Source: Lachnospiraceae bacterium Marseille-Q4251
GTDB lineage: Bacteria; Bacillota; Clostridia; Lachnospirales; Lachnospiraceae
Length of the DNA stretch: 64,000 nt
Reading direction: 5' to 3'
Assembly (NCBI GenBank): GCA_018223435.1
Contig: JAGTTO010000001.1
Span: forward strand, 2,356,001 to 2,420,000
The notes beneath the pieces were generated by a model. It worked only from the letters and a program-made list of their open reading frames with translations, was not told where the DNA came from and searched no databases. A program made the translations under genes and the position numbers. Position 1 is the first letter of the stretch. Each line of letters begins with the position of its first letter. Below, piece by piece: positions 33,432 to 42,905 of the stretch.

Positions 33432-35747
33432 ATGATAGACTTACCAAACACAAGTTGGATGTGGATACCAGACTGGGAAAAAGCGGATCATTCGGTCTGC
33501 TATCTGGTTTACTTCAGAAAAAAAATTTTGCTTGAAAAAATTCCCGAGAGTCTGAAGCTCCAGATTTCTGCAGATTCCCGTTATAAACTTTATGTCAATG
33601 GAAAATTGGCAGAACTGGGTCCAAGCAAAGGAGACCGGCAGATCTGGTACCTGGATGAAGTGGAGCTTGCTCCGTATCTTCAGGTTGGGGAAAATGTTCT
33701 GGCAGTGGAGGTTCTGCGTTATCCGCTGGCTTATCATAATGGAAGCCACAGCATTTTCCGGACGGAGACACCAGGGCTTTATGTAAAGGAAAAGGAGGAG
33801 GTTTACGGACTCAGTGCCGGAGAGGACTGGAGCTGCTATGAGGAAGAGGATTTCCAGATTGTTTCGGAGTCACCCTTCTTTGCCCCTCTTCACATCCTGG
33901 AGGAACGAAAAGGACAGAAAAAGGCCTGCGGATGGAAAAACTCCGATTTTGATGCTTCTGACTGGGAGAGACCGGTTTTGTACAATATTTTTCAAATTAG
34001 TCAGGCCGTAAGCCCGGGAAACCTGACTGACCGTACAATTCCTTATATGAGAAAAGAACCGAGAAGATTTCTTGGACTTACGGGGAAATATGCGGATTCT
34101 CCGGAGCAGAAAAACTGGGATGCGCTTTTGGCGGGAAAAGGAACCATGGAAATCCCGGCAGACAGCCATGTGACTGTGGAGATCGATGCCGGAGAACTGA
34201 TGACCGGTTATCTGTCACTCCGGATGGAAGATGGAGCAGAAGCCCTTGTTAAAATCCTGACCGCAGAAGGCTATGTCCAGAAGGAAAATACTGGCGGAAG
34301 TTTTGCTCACCTGCCGAAAAAAGGAGACCGGTGCGACTGGAAAAACGGTTACCTTCATGGTTTTACAGATACCTATCATGTGGCAGGATACGGACGGGAA
34401 TGGCAGGAGGAAACTTATGAACCGTTCTGGTTCCGTACGTACCGTTTTATCGGGCTGGAAATCCAGACAGGAAAAGAGCCGTTGAAAATAACAGGCTTTG
34501 ATTATCTGGAAACCGGTTATCCGCTGGAGGTAAAGACAGAGGTGACAACTTCCGATGAAAGCCTGGCTCCAATCTGGGATATCAGCCTGAGAACTCTGAA
34601 ACGCTGCATGCATGAAACCTATGAAGACTGTCCATTCTATGAACAGCTTCAGTATGCCATGGATTCCAGAAGTCAGATTCTTTATACTTATATGGTTTCC
34701 GGAGATGACCGGCTGGCAAGGAAATGCATGGATGATTTTAGACGGTCGGCTCGATATGACGGAATGCTGAACTGTTCTTATCCCTGCTATGGACCGAATG
34801 TAATTCCCGGCTTTGCTGTTTATTACATTCTGATGCTTCATGATCACATGATGTATTTCGGGGATAGAGAGTTTCTCCGGATACATATGGGAACGGTAGA
34901 TGGAATATTGGAATATTTCCGGAGAAACCTGGATGAGCGGGGACTGGTCGGAAAGGTCGGAGGCCTGAACGGAAGGGATCGTTACTGGTCTTTTATTGAC
35001 TGGACGAAACAGTGGGATCAGACCAGCGGGATGCCGCATGCAGGTCTGTATGGGCCGATTACCATGGAAAGCCTGTTATACCGTCTGGGACTTCTCCGTG
35101 CAGCGGATGTCATGGAATATCTGGGTCGGAAGCAGGTTGCAGAGGAATACAGGGAAAGAGCGGAAAGTCTGAAAAAAGCGGTCAATACCTTCTGTACGGA
35201 TGAAGAAGGGATGTATCTGGACGGACCGGGTGTAAAGGAATACAGCCAGCATTGCCAGGTATTTGCACTTCTGACAGATACCGTGACTGTGGAGAATGGC
35301 CGTATCTATCTGGAAAGAACGCTTTCAGACAGCGAAACCTACGCCCAGTGTTCCGTAGCCATGGGGTATTATCTGTTCCGTGCTCTGGAAAAAGCCGGTA
35401 TTTATGAGAAAACAGAGCGTCAGTGGGATCTCTGGAGAAATATGCTCCGCAATCATCTGACAACCTGCGTGGAGGATGGTGTAAATGAGCGGAGTGACTG
35501 TCATGCCTGGGGGGCGCTGGCACTCTATGAGCTGCCTGCTGTTATTCTGGGAGTAAGGCCCGGAGCACCTGGTTTTGAAAAAATTAAAATTACGCCGGTT
35601 CCGGGTTATCTGGAACATGCGGAAGGCAGTGTGATCACAAAATGGGGAACGGTGAGAGTTAGCTGGAAGAGAGAAAAAGGAGGAGTGCTTCGTACAGTAT
35701 ACGAACTTCCGGAAAAATATCTGGAGGCACATCCGGAAGAAAAATAA
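33432..35747 (+). CDS. GH78-type alpha-L-rhamnosidase
   Basis: A 771-residue protein without signal peptide. Residues ~1-170 form a beta-sandwich that starts NTSWMWIPDWEKADHSVCYL. A second beta domain runs to ~370. The (alpha/alpha)6 barrel starts with DCPFYEQLQYAMDSRSQ, the GH78 counterpart of DCPxRERxGWxGD that carries acidic residues used in inverting hydrolysis. ERSDCHAWGA and a C-terminal beta domain (GFEKIKITPVPG) follow. It removes terminal alpha-rhamnose, inside the cell, after uptake by LplABC. Start ATG follows GAGGAGAAAAAGG. Confidence 0.88.
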   Translation: MIDLPNTSWMWIPDWEKADHSVCYLVYFRKKILLEKIPESLKLQISADSRYKLYVNGKLAELGPSKGDRQIWYLDEVELAPYLQVGENVLAVEVLRYPLAYHNGSHSIFRTETPGLYVKEKEEVYGLSAGEDWSCYEEEDFQIVSESPFFAPLHILEERKGQKKACGWKNSDFDASDWERPVLYNIFQISQAVSPGNLTDRTIPYMRKEPRRFLGLTGKYADSPEQKNWDALLAGKGTMEIPADSHVTVEIDAGELMTGYLSLRMEDGAEALVKILTAEGYVQKENTGGSFAHLPKKGDRCDWKNGYLHGFTDTYHVAGYGREWQEETYEPFWFRTYRFIGLEIQTGKEPLKITGFDYLETGYPLEVKTEVTTSDESLAPIWDISLRTLKRCMHETYEDCPFYEQLQYAMDSRSQILYTYMVSGDDRLARKCMDDFRRSARYDGMLNCSYPCYGPNVIPGFAVYYILMLHDHMMYFGDREFLRIHMGTVDGILEYFRRNLDERGLVGKVGGLNGRDRYWSFIDWTKQWDQTSGMPHAGLYGPITMESLLYRLGLLRAADVMEYLGRKQVAEEYRERAESLKKAVNTFCTDEEGMYLDGPGVKEYSQHCQVFALLTDTVTVENGRIYLERTLSDSETYAQCSVAMGYYLFRALEKAGIYEKTERQWDLWRNMLRNHLTTCVEDGVNERSDCHAWGALALYELPAVILGVRPGAPGFEKIKITPVPGYLEHAEGSVITKWGTVRVSWKREKGGVLRTVYELPEKYLEAHPEEK

Positions 35748-35765
35748 TTTCTGCTCTTCTAAAAA

Positions 35766-35829
35766 AGTAATAAAAGTAACAGAAAACCACATATTTGTGA
35801 TAGGCATTTTTCTGCCGCCGCGATATAAT
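35766..35829 (+). promoter_or_regulatory. Possible promoter region of the carboxylesterase gene
   Basis: TATAAT at 35824-35829 is a good -10 about 100 bp before the ATG; the -35 position (TAGGCA) is poor. A 27-base block at 35766-35792 matches 9715-9741 at 24 positions (see findings). A TTTGTGA lies 27 bp before the -10. Confidence 0.35.
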
Positions 35830-35932
35830 CAGATCATCGAGGCGGCAGTTTTTTACAGGTGGATTCTGTAACAGAAACGTTATTTTCTAAGCAGCATGAT
35901 CAAAGAAAAGCTTAATCAGGAGGTTTGACATC

Positions 35933-37477
35933 ATGAAAAAATTTGTTTGCAGAGAGGACTATCCTGTTGTTCAGACGGAAGCAGGCAAGCTTCGTGGATA
36001 CGAATGGGATGGAAGTGTCATTTTTAAAGGAGTCAAATACGCGGATGCGAAGCGTTTTATGCGTCCGGAAAAGGTACAGCCCTGGGAGGGAATCAAGGAC
36101 GCCAATTCCTATGGAATGGTCTGCCCGCTGATGACGCAGGACCGGCCCAACAGCGAACTCCTTGTTCCCCATATGTACTGGCCTATGGATGAAAACTGCC
36201 AGTCACTGAATATCTGGACGCCTTCTATCGACCCGGAGGCAAAACGTCCGGTCATGGTCTGGCTCCACGGAGGCGGTTTTTCTGCCGGTTCCTCTATTGA
36301 GCATATCACATATGAAGGTGCCAATATGGCAAAATACGGAGATGTGGTCGTGGTGTCTTTAAACCACCGGCTGAATGTGCTGGGCTATCTGGATCTCTCT
36401 CCCTTTGGAGAAAAGTATAAAGCCTCTGCCAATGCAGGAAATCTGGATATCATTGCAGCCCTTCAGTGGGTGCGTGACAACATCCGCGGCTTTGGCGGAG
36501 ATCCGGACAATGTGACTATTTTCGGTCAGTCCGGCGGCGGGGCAAAGGTCTGGACGCTCATGCAGATGCCTGAGGCAGACGGTCTTTTCCATAAAGGAAT
36601 CATTGAGAGCGGCGTATACTGGCTCCAGCGGGATGCGGAAGAACAGGATGGCAGAGAGATTGTGACAGCTATGCTGAAAGAACTTGGTCTTTCGGAAGAC
36701 CAGGTGGAAGAACTGGAGACGATTCCCTATGCAAAGCTTGCCGAAGCCTATCTTAAGACCTCTCCGGATGTTGCGGCAGCAGGTGGTTATATAGGAAATA
36801 TGCCTCATGTCGGAAAAGAATATCTGGGCGATCCGGTGCAGCATGGCTTTACGGAGCATGCGAAGACAATCCCGCTTCTGATCGGAACAGCACTGGGCGA
36901 GTTTGATTTCGATCCGGCTATTCCGGGAAAACACAGCATTCCAAGAGAAGGGGCCATTCAGATGCTGGAGAAAAAGTATGGAGAACACACGGAAGAACTG
37001 CTGGCTCTTTACGAAAAAGCGTATCCGGGTAAATCTCCGGTTGATCTCCTGTCTGTGGATACCATTTTCCGCCTGCCTACCATAGAATTTATCAAAGAGC
37101 GTTGCAGAACACCGGAAAGCGTCACTTATTCCTATCAGCTGACGTATGAGTTTCCGCTTCTGGACGGTAAGATTGCATGGCATTGTTCGGAGATTCCGTT
37201 CGTTTTCCATAATACGGAGCTGGCGCCTCTCTTTAACAAAGAAGGAGAGACCGATAAACTGGAAGAAGCGATCTTCGGAGCCTGGATAAGCTTTGCAAAG
37301 ACAGGAAAGCCGGTGATCGAAGGAGTTGACTGGCCGGCCTGCACAGAAGGAGACGAACCGGTAATGATCCTGGATGTCGATTGTGAGATCCGTCATAACG
37401 TGGATCATGAGCTGGTTCCGCTGGTAGAAAAATATGGAAAAATGATGTGGATGGATTCAGAAAATATCCAGCACTGA
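35933..37477 (+). CDS. Type-B carboxylesterase
   Basis: A 514-residue esterase. KRPVMVWLHGGGFSAGSSIE forms the oxyanion hole, S200 in NVTIFGQSGGGAKV is the nucleophile, E in TALGEFDFDP and H in AWHCSEIPFVF complete the triad. No signal peptide, so it works in the cytoplasm. Placed between a rhamnosidase and a beta-glucosidase, it probably removes an acyl group (for example a cinnamoyl or acetyl ester) from the imported glycoside. That role is inferred from position. AGGAGG precedes the ATG. Confidence 0.9.
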   Translation: MKKFVCREDYPVVQTEAGKLRGYEWDGSVIFKGVKYADAKRFMRPEKVQPWEGIKDANSYGMVCPLMTQDRPNSELLVPHMYWPMDENCQSLNIWTPSIDPEAKRPVMVWLHGGGFSAGSSIEHITYEGANMAKYGDVVVVSLNHRLNVLGYLDLSPFGEKYKASANAGNLDIIAALQWVRDNIRGFGGDPDNVTIFGQSGGGAKVWTLMQMPEADGLFHKGIIESGVYWLQRDAEEQDGREIVTAMLKELGLSEDQVEELETIPYAKLAEAYLKTSPDVAAAGGYIGNMPHVGKEYLGDPVQHGFTEHAKTIPLLIGTALGEFDFDPAIPGKHSIPREGAIQMLEKKYGEHTEELLALYEKAYPGKSPVDLLSVDTIFRLPTIEFIKERCRTPESVTYSYQLTYEFPLLDGKIAWHCSEIPFVFHNTELAPLFNKEGETDKLEEAIFGAWISFAKTGKPVIEGVDWPACTEGDEPVMILDVDCEIRHNVDHELVPLVEKYGKMMWMDSENIQH

Positions 37478-37504
37478 GAAAAATAAACAGGAGGATTTTT
37501 TTAA

Positions 37505-40099
37505 ATGACACAGTTTTATGGAACACTGACTCCGGAAAAAACGGAGCGTGAAGAAAAAAACATGCAGCTGGTGAGAAAAGGAGCCGGCGAATGCATGGTA
37601 CTTCTGGAAAATGACGGTGTTCTGCCTTTAAAAAAGATCGGAAAGATCGCTCTTTACGGAGCAGGAGCAAGACATACCATCAAGGGCGGCACCGGTTCCG
37701 GTGATGTCAACTCCCGTGAAGTCATCAACATTGAGCAGGGACTGAAGGATGCCGGTTTTACCATTACGACAGACCGCTGGCTGACGGCCTATGATGAGCT
37801 CCTCAAAGAGACAAAAGCAGCCCATCAGGCAGAAGTAAACCGCCTGGCAGAGGAAAGACAGCAGCCGCCGTTCATCATCGAGTTTGAGCTTCCCTTCAAA
37901 GAACCGGATCTTCAGGCCATCACGGAGGAGGATGTGAAAGCCTCCGACACCGATACGGCTGTTCTGGTGATCGCCAGAAACTCCGGAGAAGGCGCGGACC
38001 GCTGGAATAAAAAAGGGGATTATCTGCTCAATGACGGAGAAGTAAAAGCTCTGGAATTTCTGGGCGCTCATTATGAGAAAACCATCGTACTTCTGAACAT
38101 CGGCGGAATCATTGATGCCACGGTCCTCAAAGAAACAGCAGGTATCAATGCGGTTCTGCTCACCGGTCAGCTGGGCAATTCCGGGGGCTTAAGTGTGGCA
38201 GATGTGCTTACGGGCAAACAGGTTCCATCCGGAAAACTGACGGATACCTGGGCCAAAGCATATGCCGACTATCCGTCCTCCGAGGGCTTCAGCCACAACA
38301 ACGGAAATATTGATGATGAATACTATACCGACGGCATCTATGTGGGTTATCGTTATTTTGACACCTTTGGCATCGAGCCGCATTACTGCTTCGGTTACGG
38401 AAAAGGCTACACGGATTTTGCCATCGAAAACGTGAAAGCTGTTGTCGAAGGTTCCGGCGTAAAAGTAACTGCCAGGGTCACCAACACCGGAAAAGCGTAT
38501 GCCGGAAAAGAAGTTGTCCAGGTATATGTTTCCGCTCCGGAGGGGGCTCTGGAGAAACCGTATCAGGAGCTGAAGGCATACAAAAAGACTGCTCTTCTTG
38601 CTCCGGGTGAAAGCGAGACAGCAGAGCTTACCTTCGCACTGAAAGATATGGCCTCTTATTCCGAAGAGAAAGCCGCCTGGATCCTGGAGCCCGGCGAGTA
38701 TCTCATCCGTGTGGGCAACAGCTCCAGAAATACGCATGTTGCAGCAGTTCTGACGGTGGAGGAAGAGAAGCGGACCGAGCAGCTGAAGAATCTCTTTAAC
38801 GGGGACAAAGAGCTGAACGAGATCTCCGGAAAAGGCCGGAAAGCCTATACCTATGAAACAGAAGCGGAGGAAATAAAGAACGCAGAGCGTATCCTTGTTC
38901 CTGCTGACGCTGTTGAGACCCGCACCGTGGTTTATCAGGAAGCACGCCCCATCCTGACTACAGATAAGACAGAAAAGCTGACGATCCAGGATGTCATTGA
39001 CGGAAAAGCAACTGTGGAAGAGCTGGCTGCACAGCTTACCGTGGAAGAGCTGGCAGATCTCTGTGTCGGAACCCTTCGTGCCGGTATGGGCGGTGATGCT
39101 GACGGAAAAGACAATGTAGTCGGAAATGCATCTGCCACCGTTCCGGGAGCAGCAGGCGACACCTCATCCATCATCTGGGAGAGCCGCGGCGTGAAAAACC
39201 TGATCCTGGCAGACGGCCCCGCAGGCCTTCGTCTCCAGCCCCATTTCAAGACCACCAAAGAGGGAGAACTCCTTCCTGGCGGAGAAGGAATGGGAGATAT
39301 CGTTGCCGCTTTCGACGAGAGCAAGATCCCGGCAGATGCTGTGGACCATTATCAGTATTGTACCGCCATCCCCATCGGAACCGAGCTGGCTCAGACCTGG
39401 AATCCGGAGCTCATCGAGGAGATCGGGTACATGGTAGGAAAAGAAATGCAGGAGTTCCATGTGGATCTCTGGCTGGCGCCGGCTCTGAACATTCACCGGA
39501 ATCCGCTCTGCGGAAGAAACTTTGAGTATTATTCCGAAGATCCGCTGGTTGCCGGAAAATGCGCCGCTGCCATGACCCTCGGCGTACAGAAAGACGGCAA
39601 GGGCGGCACCACGATCAAGCATTTCGCAGCCAATAACCTGGAAGACAACCGGATGTTCTCCAACAACCATATGAGTGAGAGAGCGCTCCGTGAGATCTAC
39701 CTGAAAGGCTTTGAGATTGCTGTCAAAGAGGCCCAGCCGCTTTCCATCATGACCTCCTACAACCTGATCAATGGCCTGCACACCGCAAACAGCCATGACC
39801 TCATCCAGGCGGCAGCCCGTGACGAGTGGGGCTTTGAGGGTGTTGTGATGACCGACTGGTTTACCTCCCAGGATATGCCCGTCATCTCCGGAACCGGCCA
39901 TATCTATCCGATTTCTGCTTCCACCGGCTGCGTTTATGCAGGAAACGACCTGCAGATGCCGGGCTGCCAGAAGAACGTGGACGATATCGTCGAAGCTGTG
40001 AAGACCGGCAAAGAGCTGGACGGCTACCGTCTGACTCTGGGCGACGTACAGTTCTGCGTCACCAACCTCCTTCGCGTTGTTGCCAAAGTTATGAAATAA
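37505..40099 (+). CDS. GH3 beta-glucosidase, permuted domain order (37505-40099)
   Basis: An 864-residue GH3 enzyme in which the C-terminal sandwich comes first (residues ~15-300: GECMVLLENDGVLPLKKIGK), then a fibronectin-like domain (~320-410), and the catalytic barrel last. The nucleophile is D784 in GVVMTDWFTSQD, and HIHRNPLCGRNFEYYSEDP lies at ~660. This order is known for GH3 enzymes of rumen and gut Clostridia. No signal peptide. It follows the esterase by 27 bp with an AGGAGG site, in the rhamnoside operon, and probably removes beta-glucose from the trimmed glycoside. A terminator follows. Confidence 0.93.
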   Translation: MTQFYGTLTPEKTEREEKNMQLVRKGAGECMVLLENDGVLPLKKIGKIALYGAGARHTIKGGTGSGDVNSREVINIEQGLKDAGFTITTDRWLTAYDELLKETKAAHQAEVNRLAEERQQPPFIIEFELPFKEPDLQAITEEDVKASDTDTAVLVIARNSGEGADRWNKKGDYLLNDGEVKALEFLGAHYEKTIVLLNIGGIIDATVLKETAGINAVLLTGQLGNSGGLSVADVLTGKQVPSGKLTDTWAKAYADYPSSEGFSHNNGNIDDEYYTDGIYVGYRYFDTFGIEPHYCFGYGKGYTDFAIENVKAVVEGSGVKVTARVTNTGKAYAGKEVVQVYVSAPEGALEKPYQELKAYKKTALLAPGESETAELTFALKDMASYSEEKAAWILEPGEYLIRVGNSSRNTHVAAVLTVEEEKRTEQLKNLFNGDKELNEISGKGRKAYTYETEAEEIKNAERILVPADAVETRTVVYQEARPILTTDKTEKLTIQDVIDGKATVEELAAQLTVEELADLCVGTLRAGMGGDADGKDNVVGNASATVPGAAGDTSSIIWESRGVKNLILADGPAGLRLQPHFKTTKEGELLPGGEGMGDIVAAFDESKIPADAVDHYQYCTAIPIGTELAQTWNPELIEEIGYMVGKEMQEFHVDLWLAPALNIHRNPLCGRNFEYYSEDPLVAGKCAAAMTLGVQKDGKGGTTIKHFAANNLEDNRMFSNNHMSERALREIYLKGFEIAVKEAQPLSIMTSYNLINGLHTANSHDLIQAAARDEWGFEGVVMTDWFTSQDMPVISGTGHIYPISASTGCVYAGNDLQMPGCQKNVDDIVEAVKTGKELDGYRLTLGDVQFCVTNLLRVVAKVMK

Positions 40100-40122
40100 A
40101 TATATATTTTTCCAGTTTACAG

Positions 40123-40165
40123 ACAGCCAGATATAGTGATAAACTATAGCTGGCTGTAATTTTTT
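40123..40165 (+). terminator. Intrinsic terminator of the rhamnoside operon
   Basis: ACAGCCAG-ATATAGT pairs with ACTATAG-CTGGCTGT and runs into AATTTTTT. Confidence 0.92.
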
Positions 40166-40169
40166 CGGA

Positions 40170-40199
40170 TTAACACCTTTTTTTAAAAAGTGTTATAGT
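40170..40199 (+). promoter_or_regulatory. metNIQ promoter overlapped by a dyad
   Basis: TTAACA at 40170-40175 and TATAGT at 40194-40199 are 18 bp apart. The spacer is occupied by an inverted repeat, AACACCTTTTTT...AAAAAGTGTT (40172-40194), suited to a repressor. No S-box or other SAM riboswitch could be seen in the ~30-nt leader, so regulation is probably by protein. Confidence 0.6.
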
Positions 40200-40229
40200 A
40201 AATTCCATCGAAGAAAGGAAAGAAAAGAA

Positions 40230-41249
40230 ATGGCAGAGATTTTAATCGAGAACGTTTCAAAATCCTATGTTTCAAAAGACGGCTCGGTACAGGCTCTGAA
40301 AAATGTAAATCTGGCCATCGAGTCGGGAGATATTTTCGGAATCATCGGAATGTCCGGAGCAGGAAAAAGTACCCTGGTCCGTTGTATGAACTTCCTGGAG
40401 GTGCCCACGGAGGGTACGGTTTCCATCCGGGGAAAAGCGTTAAGTGACCTGTCGGAAAAGGAACTCCGTAAAGAACGGGAAAAGATCGGAATGATCTTTC
40501 AGCATTTCAATCTGCTGATGCAGAAATCCGTTCTGGAAAACGTTTGTTTTCCTTTATATATTCAGGGCAAACGAAAAGGCGAGGCCAGGAAACGAGCCCT
40601 GGAGCTTTTGAAAATCGTAGGTCTTGAGGATAAGGCAAAAGCCTATCCGGCCCAGCTTTCCGGAGGACAGAAACAGAGGGTAGCCATCGCGAGAGCCCTG
40701 GCATCTGATCCGAAGATTCTGCTCTGTGACGAGGCCACCAGCGCTCTGGACCCCCAGACAACTTCTTCTATTCTGAAGCTTCTGGAGGAGATCAACCGGA
40801 ACCTTCATATCACGATTGTCATCATCACACATCAGATGGCAGTGGTCCGGGAGATCTGCACGAAGGTTGCCATCTTGAAAGACGGCGAAGTGGTGGAAAA
40901 GGGCTCCGTGGAAGAGATCTTCAACAATCCGAAGTCTCAGGTAGCCAAAGAGCTGATCCTCACAGACGGAAGTCAGCAGACAGACCTGAAACCTGTGATC
41001 CAGAGCGGAGACAGAGTCCGGATCGTATTTTCAGAGAACTCAGCATTTGAGCCGGTGATCGCAAACATGATCCTGAAATTCCATGAACCGGTAAATATTT
41101 TAAAAGCTGACACGAAAAACGTGGGCGGCGTTGCAAAGGGCGAAATGATCCTTGAATTCCCGGGGGACAGCGAAAAGGCGAAAGCCATGAAGCAGTACCT
41201 GAAGGAACGGGGACTTGCCATCGGGGAGGTGACGGACAGTGTGGACTAA
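40230..41249 (+). CDS. metN: Methionine importer ATPase MetN
   Basis: A 339-residue ABC ATPase. Walker A is GMSGAGKST, signature LSGGQKQRVAIARALA, Walker B ILLCDEATSALD, and the switch His is in ITHQM. Residues ~265-339 form the C-terminal NIL/ACT-like domain that binds methionine and inhibits transport when the cell is replete. It overlaps metI by 11 bp. This, with NIL domain and gene order, distinguishes it from amino-acid ATPases in general. Confidence 0.95.
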   Translation: MAEILIENVSKSYVSKDGSVQALKNVNLAIESGDIFGIIGMSGAGKSTLVRCMNFLEVPTEGTVSIRGKALSDLSEKELRKEREKIGMIFQHFNLLMQKSVLENVCFPLYIQGKRKGEARKRALELLKIVGLEDKAKAYPAQLSGGQKQRVAIARALASDPKILLCDEATSALDPQTTSSILKLLEEINRNLHITIVIITHQMAVVREICTKVAILKDGEVVEKGSVEEIFNNPKSQVAKELILTDGSQQTDLKPVIQSGDRVRIVFSENSAFEPVIANMILKFHEPVNILKADTKNVGGVAKGEMILEFPGDSEKAKAMKQYLKERGLAIGEVTDSVD

Positions 41250-41898
41250 AGAAGTAGTCGATATGATTCTGAAAGGAATCCAGGAAACGTTGTACATGAC
41301 GCTTTTGTCCACGTTAATGGGTTACGTCATCGGACTTCCCATGGGCGTGCTTCTGGCCGTATCCGATAAGGATGGCCTGAAACCGAACCGGGTGCTCTAC
41401 CGCATTCTGGACGTCATCGCCAACATCGTACGAAGCATTCCGTTTTTAATTTTACTGATCTTACTGATCCCCTTCACCCGTATGATTGTGGGAAAAAGCT
41501 ACGGTTCTACAGCTACGGTAGTGCCGCTGGTTATCGCCGCCGGCCCCTTCATCGCCAGAATGGTGGAATCTTCCTTAAAGGAAGTCGATGAGGGTGTCAT
41601 CGAGGCAGCCCGTTCCATGGGAGCCAGCAACTTAAGAATCATTGTGAAGGTGCTTCTTGTGGAAGCGAGAACTTCCCTGATCAACGGAGCAACGATTGCA
41701 GTAGGAACCATCCTGGGCTACTCAGCCATGGCAGGAACCATCGGCGGAGGCGGACTGGGAGATATCGCGATCCGATATGGCTATCACAGGTATCAGGCAG
41801 ATATCATGATCGTTACCGTTGTACTTCTGGTCATTCTGGTACAGATTTTCCAGATGGTCGGAACCACTCTGGCCAACCGACTGGACAAGAGAAGATAG
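41239..41898 (+). CDS. metI: Methionine importer permease MetI
   Basis: A 219-residue permease with five membrane segments and the BPD-type EAA loop EVDEGVIEAARSMGASNLRI. The block GYSAMAGTIGGGGLGDIAIRYGYHRYQADIM is typical of MetI. It forms the membrane dimer of the MetNIQ importer for L- and D-methionine. Its start overlaps metN and metQ follows after 34 bp, so the three form one operon. Confidence 0.95.
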   Translation: MWTKEVVDMILKGIQETLYMTLLSTLMGYVIGLPMGVLLAVSDKDGLKPNRVLYRILDVIANIVRSIPFLILLILLIPFTRMIVGKSYGSTATVVPLVIAAGPFIARMVESSLKEVDEGVIEAARSMGASNLRIIVKVLLVEARTSLINGATIAVGTILGYSAMAGTIGGGGLGDIAIRYGYHRYQADIMIVTVVLLVILVQIFQMVGTTLANRLDKRR

Positions 41899-41932
41899 TT
41901 ATAAAAAAGATAATATAGAGGAGGAAACTATT

Positions 41933-42871
41933 ATGAAAAAATTACTTGCAGCAGCATTAAGCGGTGTTCTGACCGCAGGCATTATCCTTGGCGGTACCGA
42001 TCTTTCCACAAAGGCAGCAGAGACTGAGACAGAGACCACAGGTGAACTCACTCCGATCAAAGTAGCAGCATCTGCAACCCCGCATGCAGAGATCCTGGAG
42101 CAGGCAAAACCGATCCTGGCAGAGGAAGGTTATGATCTTCAGGTAACCGTATTTGATGATTATATCATGCCCAATGAGGTAGTAGAGAGCGGTGATATGG
42201 ACGCCAACTACTTCCAGCATCTTCCTTATCTGGAGCAGTACAACGAGGAGAAAGGCAGCCATCTGGTAAGTGTAGGCGGCATCCACTATGAGCCCTTTGG
42301 AATCTACCCGGGAACAAAATCCAGCCTGGACGATATCGCTGACGGCGATTCCGTTGCAGTTCCGAATGATACCACCAATGAGGCAAGAGCCCTTCTGCTT
42401 CTTCAGGATAACGGTCTCATCAAACTGAAAGACGGTGCAGGTCTTACCGCTACCGTAACCGATATTGAAGAGAATCCGTACAACCTGGACATCGTAGAGC
42501 TGGAGGCAGCACAGGTAGCCCGTGTGGTTGATGAGACCGCTTATGTGGTACTGAACGGAAACTACGCTCTGGCAGCAGGCTTCTCCGTAGCAAAAGATGC
42601 TCTGGCTTATGAGAAATCTGATTCTGAGGCAGCCAAGACCTATGTAAACATCATCGCCGTAAAAGAAGGCAATGAAGAGAATCCGGGCGTTCAGGCTCTG
42701 GTAGACGTTCTGAAATCCGATGAGATCAGAAATTACATCAACGAGACCTACGACGGAGCTGTTATCCCCTACGATGACAGCGACGCTGAGGCTGAGAGCG
42801 AGACTGAGACCGGTTCTGAGGCAGAGACCGAGACCGCAGCAGAGACCGAAACAGAAACAGCAGCTGAGTAA
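41933..42871 (+). CDS. metQ: Methionine-binding protein MetQ (NLPA family), no lipobox
   Basis: A 312-residue exported protein. Signal peptide MKKLLAAALSGVLTAGIILG is followed by GTD where NLPA lipoproteins have Gly-Cys, so the usual lipid anchor is missing. Core motifs are present: IKVAASATPHAEILEQAKP, DANYFQHLPYLEQYN and PNDTTNEARALLLLQ. Both the start of the mature protein (ETETETTGE) and a ~30-residue tail (AESETETGSEAETETAAE) are low-complexity Glu/Thr, not part of the fold. ATG at 41933 has GAGGAGG upstream. It delivers methionine to MetNI. Confidence 0.93.
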   Translation: MKKLLAAALSGVLTAGIILGGTDLSTKAAETETETTGELTPIKVAASATPHAEILEQAKPILAEEGYDLQVTVFDDYIMPNEVVESGDMDANYFQHLPYLEQYNEEKGSHLVSVGGIHYEPFGIYPGTKSSLDDIADGDSVAVPNDTTNEARALLLLQDNGLIKLKDGAGLTATVTDIEENPYNLDIVELEAAQVARVVDETAYVVLNGNYALAAGFSVAKDALAYEKSDSEAAKTYVNIIAVKEGNEENPGVQALVDVLKSDEIRNYINETYDGAVIPYDDSDAEAESETETGSEAETETAAETETETAAE

Positions 42872-42905
42872 GCAGGACATTGAAAAGAAAACATTCCATA
42901 AAAAA

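Noticed and set aside
26554..40099. Missing ATPase gene as a sign of a broken ABC importer
   Set aside because: LplABC-type sugar importers in Firmicutes routinely use a shared ATPase encoded elsewhere.
40170..40229. SAM (S-box) riboswitch ahead of metN
   Set aside because: The space between promoter and ATG is about 30 nt, too short, and no S-box motif or antiterminator is visible.
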